This document shows, piece by piece, positions 56,306-64,000 of a stretch of DNA of 64,000 bases. The notes below the pieces were generated by a model that was not told the origin of the DNA, ran no database searches, and worked only from the letters and a program-made list of their open reading frames with translations. Position 1 is the first letter of the stretch. Every line of letters begins with the position of its first letter. A program made the position numbers and the translations under genes. The stretch covers positions 884,038,403-884,102,402 of the forward strand of contig CM060918.1 of assembly GCA_030737875.1 (NCBI GenBank), in the 5' to 3' direction. The DNA is from Allium sativum. Taxonomy: Eukaryota > Streptophyta > Magnoliopsida > Asparagales > Amaryllidaceae.

Positions 56306-58256
56306 TCTACTTTTTATTCTGTGCGGTTTTCTTCTTATTATATCCGTTCCCGCAAACAGTAGTATGTTTTCTTCCCCGTACAGGCCCAATATGTTCTTCT
56401 TCCCCTGTAATCTCTCCATAAATCTCAAACAGTTCAGCTTCCTCTATCCGTTTAACCTTTTCTAACACTTGAGTCATCGACTCACAAGAAGCACAAGATA
56501 TTATGAAACCAGCAATGTGCCAAAGTCGCTGTTTCTATAAAGGAAAATCAAGGAGTCAATACCAGCAATTGATGCAATCAAATAACAAAATGAAAGCAAG
56601 GCACTTACAATGCGAATAAGAAGTGAGTTATTGTCGTTAACATTCAACAGCTCCATAATTATTTTGTTTGGATTAGCTAAAAGCAAGTGATAAGATTTTC
56701 TTGTACCATTCTGTATACTGTATATCACAATCCTGTGGATGCTCAGCTTATCGTGATATTAAATCCTCATTAGGAAAATGATTTTTTCATTCACTCCAAC
56801 CAAAATCTCCTAAATTATTGTAGGTAGCCTTGAATCCTAGAGAATATGAATTAAATTTCTTTTTATTCGAACTAAACGTAAGTGGTCGGGATTGGCTAAA
56901 CGTAACCAAATTGTCATAAAAACCTTTGCGAGTACAGTTTCAAAGCAAATAACGGGACTGTTGTATAACGAACATTGTTAAAACTGATAGAACTGTTTTT
57001 TCCCTTAAAACAATCCCAAATCACGTCACAGTTTTGCATATCATCCATCATCTCTTAAACAATAACAAAATCAATGGATAAGTTCATACCAGTCTCCTTT
57101 CCAAAGTAGAAAGCAACTCCTACATCACCTTCAACCGAATTAACGCATCTATTATGACGCATGAGAAACGGGAACTACTCGAATATCCGAACATATAACA
57201 TGATAATATATGTTTATATATACATATTAAATATGATTTTTCTATAAAAATTATGGAAACGTGTAAACTTACTTGAATTAATGTCATATAGCCAGTCATT
57301 TGACGGAAATCTTTTCATGTAATTTGACTTAAATTACGTAACAACCAACTCAAACAAGCAGTGGCTTAGGAATAAGTACACACTTTATTTAAATTCTGAA
57401 GACATTTCAGAAAATGCACAAAAACTTTATTCCCAGACTTATCACAACAATTTAGCAACCAATTGTGTACAACAAATACGCTACCACACAGTGTATCTTG
57501 CATTCATCACTATTCGGCTCTTTGGAGAGTTGAAAAGTTTTCCTTAACCATTCCAATATTATCTTCTTCTCACCGTTACGACCTAAAACAATAACGACAT
57601 TTGGTTTATCAATTCCGAAACACTGATTCATCAACTGATACATGTTATGATAAGTAATATTTCTGGAACCACCAAGAGGACCTGTCACGGCTCTTCCATC
57701 TACTGGAAGTCTAGTCATGTGCACAATTTCACTAATGGTAATCCCCATTTCTCCAAAAGGTAGATAAAAAATATTTGTTTCAGGATAAAATCTTTCAACA
57801 AATGAATTTATAACAACTTTATCAACTTTATCATGAGCATGCAATATTAGCTGATGAAATCTTGACTGAACGCTTACCTCATTAACGAAGGAACATCCTT
57901 TCCTACGATCCCACAATCTTTGTGTTCCTACATGACTATAAACTTTAACTATTCTGGCTTCCCCACGTGGTCCCTAGGTTACATACGACGATATATGAGT
58001 GATTATTACATAAACATCAACAACATTAAAGCTTATATTGGAATGCAAATTTTTATGTGCTATATGATCCTTGAATGCAAACAACAATGATGGTTGATTT
58101 TGAGATTTTGACAACTTCGATGATGCTTGTTTTATTGAACTCTTCCATTTCATTTTACGTTTCCTTTTTAGCACCTCTACGAACTCTTCACTGAGTGTGG
58201 CGCATGTATAATATCATCATCTTTGTCCACTTCAGAACCATCATTGTCTTCCTCCA
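56306..58256 (-). pseudogene. Plant mobile domain (MAIN-like, PMD) gene, decayed
   Basis: The main frame at 57916-57452 reads FVERFYPETNIFYLPFGEMGITI and LPVDGRAVTGPLGG, the signature of the plant mobile domain (PF10536; MAIN and MAIL1 family). After a frameshift at 57450 the domain continues with CDKSGNKVFVHFLKCLQNL, a stop, ATACLSWLLRNL, another stop, and MTGYMTLIQ before a GTAAGT donor near 57270. The last exons keep good splice signals: exon end CGCATT/GTAAGT near 56610 and acceptor TTTATAG near 56535 join in frame to a C-terminus ending at TAG 56306. The N-terminus may be MEEDNDGSEVDKDDD at 58256. Stops and shifts make it a pseudogene. It may come from a host gene or from a transposon carrying this domain. 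Confidence 0.75.
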
Positions 58257-58263
58257 TCTCTTC

Positions 58264-59460
58264 TGTAACGACCCGACAAGAAATTCTATACTCGAATTTC
58301 AACAATAATACATAATTCCTTGTTACTTATCAAAACCCAAGTATCGAACACACTTGATAGTTAATAGAAAGAAACTAGAGGATGAGAAAAAGTAAGAAAT
58401 ATATATTAGAATAGAAGAAGAAGATCAACAACACAGAGTCTAACATCGAAATGGAATAAATATAGTAAGAAATAAATCTTTATAAAGAACTTTGTATAAA
58501 TACTTACATTCATCAGAGTACAACAGTCAACCATTACATCTGGACAGTTATAACATCCTGTCCTCGTATACAACTCACATTGGAATAAATAGTAATACAC
58601 TTGGATCCCTCCAGCATGTCTTTTGAGATTCGTAGCTCCTAATCTGAACCTGTAAAACTTGGTCTGACCCGAGCATTGCAAACCCATGGATTATTCTACT
58701 GAACCAGCGTGAGTAAACTCACTAAGTTTAAAGGTTTCATCCAATTGGTTAAAGGCCAAAATACTTTTGAAAGAAAAGGATAATAGTAAGATCGGTCCAT
58801 GCATAAACGCGGACGGTTTTTACCTTACGATAACCCAAAACAATTTTGATATCAAATCTCGTGGTATTGTAATAATGTCTATCAACCCACAAATAAATTA
58901 CCATCTAGCAGAATGCTTGCATCTTACGCTCCACATGCTTAGTATATAATCAAAAATTGCATAGCGCTTATTGGAGAATGGATTTCCAACTATAACAAGA
59001 AATAGTACCACCTTCCAAAAGTGTACCTCCATAGGGCAATACGCAAGGATTCAACAAGGAAATTTTACAACCCGCCACACATAACCGACTATTTATTCAA
59101 CTGTATCTAATATGTTTTCACTCTACGGACTGGGCCCATCATATTCTCAGGAGATACAGAAACGAAAGAAGAACAAATGAATTTTCTCTAGATGGTGACA
59201 ATACACCCAAATGAAAATGACTCACATAGACATGCTACCAACCCAATTTCTATCATTTCTCGGTTGATGAGGCTTAAGATCACCATTTACAATTCAGAGA
59301 ACATTACATATATTCTTTGAATGCCACATTGTCAGTTCCATCACATCACTAATTGATGACCAAAAATACACTCTGGGTGTTGAGGTAAGAGAAGTTTCCT
59401 TCTCCGTCACCAAACTTGGTATATTTGTAAAAATTAATGTACGTGACCCTTAGGAAATAC
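58264..59460 (-). repeat. TE7: LTR fragment related to TE3, cut by TE6
   Basis: Starts TGTAACGACCCGACAAG. Parts such as ATTGGAGAATGGATTTCCAA and TGCCACATTGTCAG match TE3 LTR segments at 4531 and 4970 in the same order. It ends abruptly at the TE6 LTR start. The other end and any internal region are not in the window. It begins 8 bp outside the putative PMD start codon. Confidence 0.6.
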
Positions 59461-59848
59461 TGAAACACCCCACCTCCGTTAATGTCACTCACAAAGGGAA
59501 TACCTTAACTTCAGTGGAGGTTTATAAGTAAAAGTCACAAATAAAACACAAGACAGATATAAACACACATATATATAAACAGCGGAAAAACAAACAGACT
59601 TTCATATCATAAATACGTGTTCATACAAAACATTTCCATAGTTGCCTCAAAACAAACTTCCAATTATTACAACCATAATACTGTCTTGATTTAAAACTTA
59701 AAGAAGCGTGAAACATAATTAAAACTGCACAAATCCCCATAGAATGTCCAAAGCCATAGCCCAAATGAAAGAGATCCAAGCAATGCATTCTCTCTCTTCA
59801 AGCTGGATGAAAAATCTGACTAAGCTGAGGTGTTTCCTCCCTGTTGAC

Positions 59849-60350
59849 CTTAGGGGGGGGGGGGACAGAAGAAAAGAAAGCGAAAGGAAAATGGGTCAGA
59901 CATAGGGGTAAGTCTAGTTATATTTCTAAAATGAGAACAATAAAAAGATCATGACTTGCATAAACTGAGAACAGGACAATACCAGAATAAAAAGACAAGA
60001 TATGGCAGGAAATACTAGCTATACTAAACGCACTCACTATTACTTCTCTACATCTACAAACTGGCCTAACTAGCACCACGTGTTCATGACAAGGTGATCC
60101 CTTATTCGATCGGCTCTTACTCGCAACGTTTTCTTCCTGTGTCATACGACCCTACATGATTGTAGATACATATGCTGGTCCCATCATAGGTGTATGAAAT
60201 CCCATGGTGGCAGCCCGACACAATTCTAGAATGCATAGGTTATACTACTGATGCCCAGTGCCCTGTTTATCTGCTCCGAAGTGTGTGCACGCCCGCACTC
60301 TGTTAGAACCTACAATGCTGCACCAACCGCCGTCGCTTTTGACCACTTAC
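59849..60350 (-). other. Candidate leader intron in TE6 3' LTR
   Basis: Minus strand: ATT/GTAAGTGG donor at 60353-60343, TCTGACCC near 59905, pyrimidine tract with a run of 12 C, then TAAG ending at 59849. The acceptor is weaker here than CAG in TE2 and in the second TE6-type LTR. Confidence 0.35.
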
Positions 60351-61091
60351 AATCAGCCCAGTAATCGTGCCCCACCCTGCCTAGTTTCAGGGTACCATGA
60401 TACCTAATTGGGTTACTGCTGAAATGGGTCCAAATCAACTTTCATACCCACATAGACTAAGTCAACATACATACATGTGAATTTGCAACATAGACCAAAT
60501 CAACTTTCATATATGTGAACTTGCAAATCAATCACGAACATATGAATAAGTGTGAACTTGAAATATGACACAGGTTTAACATATACACATAAACATGTAG
60601 ATCTAACGTTTGGTCACATATGTGATATGATCTTACAACCTAAAACTTGCATAACATGATAAACTACACAACTTGTCATAACAGGTTATACTCCAAGTTC
60701 ATATACATATGAATAGACTTATCCATTAATTCCCAATTCAACATGATAATAAAATAGAACGACAGACATAGATCAATATCATTCAATTCCACATATAACA
60801 TAATAAACATTGTTCTATTATGACTTAATTTCCAAGGCATGACATTAATTTTGATTCGCATCCCAAAACATAACTAAACTTACAACGAACGACGAACTTG
60901 GGTTCTGGATTCTGAGTTCTGGAATTGAGATGTTTTCCTTTGGGTAGATAAACATTGTTTTGATTTTAATTGAATTAGATTTGTTCGTCCCTTAGCTTTT
61001 TTCAAGTGGAGGCTCCTCTCAGTTTTCTCCCGACAGCATGGCGGCTCTGGTTCTAATTTTTTGTGTGAATATAGGTTGGAGACTTAAGTTG

Positions 61092-61099
61092 TTTATATA
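61092..61099 (-). promoter_or_regulatory. TATA-like box of TE6 LTR
   Basis: TATATAAA on the minus strand, about 520 bp inside the LTR, comparable to the position in TE2. Confidence 0.45.
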
Positions 61100-61254
61100 G
61101 AATTTCAAACTAATTAGAGCAGTCAGATGATCATAGATGAATCTAGACGATTCACATCGAGGAGAGCCAACCAGAAAGTGACAAATCAGCCCTAGTGACA
61201 CACCAGAATTCAGAAAATCGCTCAGAACCCGACTAGGCCATCCAAGACCTGACC

Positions 61255-61345
61255 AGGTCGACTGGGCAGGTCGACCCATAGGTCGACCCCCAGGTCGACC
61301 ACCTGGTCGACTTGGTTACCCAGGTCGAACCCCTGGTCGACCTGG
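61255..61345. repeat. Array of seven GGTCGAC-type palindromic motifs
   Basis: GGTCGA recurs about every 11-16 bp (61256, 61270, 61281, 61293, 61304, 61322, 61334), most as GGTCGAC or GGTCGACC. TE2 has two GGTCGAC sites at the corresponding place (21498, 21525). Confidence 0.8.
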
Positions 61346-61621
61346 GTCCTGGGCGGGAATTTTCCCGCCCAGCCCAATTCTGGTTCAGTTTTCAAATTTT
61401 GAACTTGTTTCGGGCTGCTTGAATTTTAAATCGAATTCTGAAACTTCCGAAGACCACAACTTCTTCATACGGAGTCCGATTTACACAAACTCGGACTCTA
61501 TCTCAAGCAGAATTCCGAGACGAACACAATGGCGTAACCCATTTCCCTTAATTCTTTCATTTAGAATTAATTATACTTTAATTTGTTAATTTATTGTTAA
61601 CAGAAAATTCGGGGTGTTACA

Positions 61622-61639
61622 TTCTCCCCTTCTTAATGG
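61622..61639 (-). other. TE6 polypurine tract
   Basis: The minus strand reads CCATTAAGAAGGGGAGAA next to TGTAACACCCC. Confidence 0.88.
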
Positions 61640-62229
61640 ATTTCGTCCCCGAAATCTTCAAGTCTAGAAGAACGTATATCCTAACATCCAATCGTCCATC
61701 TACTCAGCCAACGAGCATAGGCGTCCATTGTCCTTAAAAGACTTCTAATGCTTCATGATCATATGCATAGTGTGTGTGTATGTCCTTATCTAATGCAAAA
61801 TTAGGCGGTCTACTGATTCAGTTGACCTCCTTAATGCGAATCATGTAAGTGTTATGAATCCATTATGTATGCAAATTTTTCCCTACTCATAATTCTACAT
61901 GAGTGCGCAACCATTCATACTAATGCGACATCCATATGAAAACATATCAAGTTTCAACCACATACAAATATGTATACATATATGCATATGCAATATGGAA
62001 GTGATTGAGCCGATCTAATACCTAGGGTGTGTGTATATGCATTCACGAGCAACCACTAGCAACCACTTGCAACCATCAATCATAACATGTTTCAAATACA
62101 TGTTTACATCCATTAGTTTCTACCTTAGGAGTTAGGAGAAAAAAGGACCGAGAAGATACACAAAAAGCTAGATACAAGCATAAACTTATGGAAAAACAGA
62201 GATCAAAGATGTACTCTCAAAAAGAAAAG
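61640..62229 (-). other. TE6 3' untranslated region
   Basis: Non-coding, similar in content and length to 28886-29440 of TE2 (GTGGTTGC repeats and the block CATATGGATGTCGCATTAG-like). Confidence 0.6.
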
Positions 62230-63240
62230 GGTAGGCAGCATGTATTCTGTCCTCAGTTTCCCAAGTCGCGTCTTCCTACGCATCGCTCCATTGAACTTTA
62301 ACAAGCTTGACTTCACGGTTGCGTAGCTTTTTGATTTCAGTTCCTATGATTCGAGTTGGAACTCTCCTCACAGTTATTTCTCGTTCTATTTCAACTTCTT
62401 CTAGAATGCTTGGCTCCACCACTTCCGCAGACTCATGTAAACATTTCCGGAGATGAGAAACGTGAAAGACATTGTGAACTCCAGCCAACCATTTAGGCAG
62501 CTCTACTCTATAAGCCATCTTCCCAATCTTCTCGATGATAGGGAACGATCCTACAAACCTTGGCGCTAGCTTTGCTGCGGATCCAAAGCGAATGACGTTC
62601 CTTAAAGGAGATACCTTAAGGAAAACCCTGTACCCAACCTCAAACTCAAGGTCGGTCCTTCTTTTGTCTGCGTAGGATTTCTGTCTATCTTGGGCAGTCT
62701 TCATTCTCCTTCGTATCAAGTCCACTTTTTCTGAAGTCTCTCTAATCATATCTGGCCCAAGTATAAGCTTGTCTGTGGACTCACACCAACAAGTTGGTGA
62801 TCGGCACGGTCTTCCATACAAAGCTTCGAAGGGCGCCATGCCGATGGTGGCTTGGTAGCTATTGTTGTAGGCGAATTCCACTAAAGGAAGATGATCCTCC
62901 CATGTCCCTCCAAAGTCAAGAACGCACAGTCTCAAAAGATCTTCTAATACTCTGTTAACTCTTTCCGTCTGACCATCGGTTTGGGGGTGATAGGCTGTGC
63001 TCAGGCATAACTGTGTGCCTACAGCTTCTGGCAGACTCTGCCAAAACTCGCTCGTTAAGATGGGATCTCGGTCACTCACTATGCTGGAGGGTATTCCATG
63101 GAGTCGAACTATTTCCTTGAGATAAAGAGAGGCTAGAGATGAGGCAGTCCTTCTACTCTTGACAGGTACAAAGTGTGCGCTTTTTGTGAGCCTGTCCACT
63201 ATTACCCAAATGCTAGTATTGCCCCTTCTTGACCTAGGCA
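62230..63240 (-). pseudogene. TE6 integrase (N-terminally cut) and chromodomain-like tail
   Basis: The frame from 63240 starts at [20 protein letters not shown], so the H2C2 finger and first catalytic Asp are lost. The second Asp (SDRDP) and the Glu ([10 protein letters not shown]) remain, then [21 protein letters not shown] and [11 protein letters not shown]. Unlike TE2 the frame continues without a stop into the tail (HESAEVVEPS). It stops at a TAG after LVKVQWSDA (62277-62275); the same frame then goes on with EDATWETE to about 62215. A start codon at 63277 would lie in the neighbouring LTR and is chance. Confidence 0.88.
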
Positions 63241-63243
63241 ACC

Positions 63244-64000
63244 TGAAACACCCCACCTCCGTTAGGGTCACTCTCAAAGGGAATGCCCTAATTTTGGTGG
63301 AGGTTTATAAGTACAAGTCACAGATATACAAGACAGATATAAGAACACATATTTGTAAACAGCGGAAGAACAACAAACTTTATTTCATAAAGTCAAATAC
63401 GTGTTACAACAACATCCTTTCCAAAAACATAACATAACACTTTCATAATCTGTCTTGAGTACATTATTTTTAAAGAAGCATAAATAAAACATAGATAAAC
63501 TGCAAAAGCCCCATAGTGGATTGTCCAAAGCCATAGTTCAAAACAGGAAAGTCCAAGCAATACATTTCTCTTCTTCAAGCTGGATGTTGAGGTTGGTCAA
63601 GCTGCTGTGTTCCCTCCCTGAGGACCTGGGGGGGGGGGGGGAAATGGAAGAAAGAAGACGAAAGAAAAGTAGAGTCAGACATAAAGCCTGAGTAAGTCTA
63701 GTACTATTTTGTCTATGAATAAAGAACTGGGTATGATAAGTATAAACAAGAAGTGGGCATGCACTATAAACTTGGTTAAGTTGTCTAGGGTCGAATATAC
63801 TATCGTACCCCATGTTAATCTCTGAACCCATATAAACTAGTTCCCACTGTCACCCCATAATCAGGGTGATGTGATCCATTCAATGATGATCGACTCCTAC
63901 TCGCATAGTTACATGTGTCTTACGGCCCCCGATGTCGTAGTTACCTATGCTGGTCCCACCATGGGGTGTATCAAGTCCCGTGGTGGCGGCCCGACACAAC
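63244..64000 (-). repeat. Second TE6-family LTR, cut by the window end
   Basis: TGAAACACCCCACCTCCG onward matches 59461-60220, with many small differences. It abuts the TE6 integrase directly. A G13 run at 63630-63642 is the complement of the pyrimidine tract next to the CAG acceptor-like site. Confidence 0.88.

Larger units (their letters stand above)
59461..61621 (-). repeat. TE6 3' LTR
   Basis: 2161 bp, starts TGAAACACCCC and ends GGGGTGTTACA on the plus strand. The first 760 bp match 63244-64000. It is also distantly related to the TE2 LTR: the CATTG-GTTCGTCTCGGAA block, the GTAAGT-GGTCAAAAGCGACGGC block, and the pyrimidine tract lie in the same order. Confidence 0.88.
59461..63243 (-). 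mobile_element. TE6: chromovirus remnant, integrase end plus 3' LTR
   Basis: Minus-strand order: integrase core from 63240, chromodomain-like tail ending near 62230, 3' untranslated region, PPT at 61639, LTR 61621-59461. Gag, protease, RT and RNase H are missing; at 63243 the integrase meets a second LTR of the same family with no PBS between. Its coding sequence is close to TE2. Confidence 0.85.

Overview
The window is a transposon-dense stretch of a flowering-plant nuclear genome, probably a eudicot. This rests on AT-rich sequence, tRNA-iMet-primed Ty3/gypsy and Ty1/copia LTR elements, a MULE with SWIM and OTU domains, and a plant mobile domain gene. The species cannot be named. No intact host gene, tRNA, rRNA or CRISPR array was seen; almost everything is a mobile element or its remains.

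Region 1-34951 is one nested locus. The oldest layer (TE1) is a minus-strand Tekay-type chromovirus. Its 3' LTR is cut by the window start (1-586), its pol lies at 741-3753, its protease and gag at 19552-20885, and its 5' LTR at 21104-34951. Two elements split it. TE3 (3759-19546, TSD CCCCT) sits between protease and RT. It has 6.6 kb LTRs around only 444 bp of non-coding internal DNA. Its left LTR carries a further 2.1 kb MULE-like insertion (9748-11833, TSD TTAAATTT). TE2 (21132-32529, plus strand, TSD CGACA) is a young chromovirus inserted 28 bp inside the TE1 5' LTR. Its 1419-residue Gag-Pol is open except for one amber codon before the chromodomain-like tail.

Region 34952-53040 holds an old minus-strand Tat/Retand-type gypsy element (TE5). 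Decayed gag, protease, RT, RNase H and integrase lie at 46252-52212, and a plus-strand (antisense) extra ORF lies at 36290-36940 and 44094-44590. That ORF is split by a Ty1/copia element (TE4, 36941-44093, minus strand) that has lost gag.

Region 53080-64000 holds a decayed MULE with SWIM and OTU domains (plus), a decayed plant mobile domain gene (minus, 56306-58256), a fragment of a TE3-like LTR starting 8 bp from that gene's putative ATG, and a minus-strand chromovirus remnant (TE6) whose integrase is joined directly to a second LTR.

The most interesting signals are in non-coding parts. TE3 has giant LTRs with about 25 tandem 50-bp hairpin units and a tiny internal domain of tandem hairpins. 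The TE2 leader has two tandem 110-bp units whose stems differ in sequence but keep pairing. Several LTR families show what look like leader introns (GTAAGT or GTGAG donor, CTGAC branch point, pyrimidine tract, AG).
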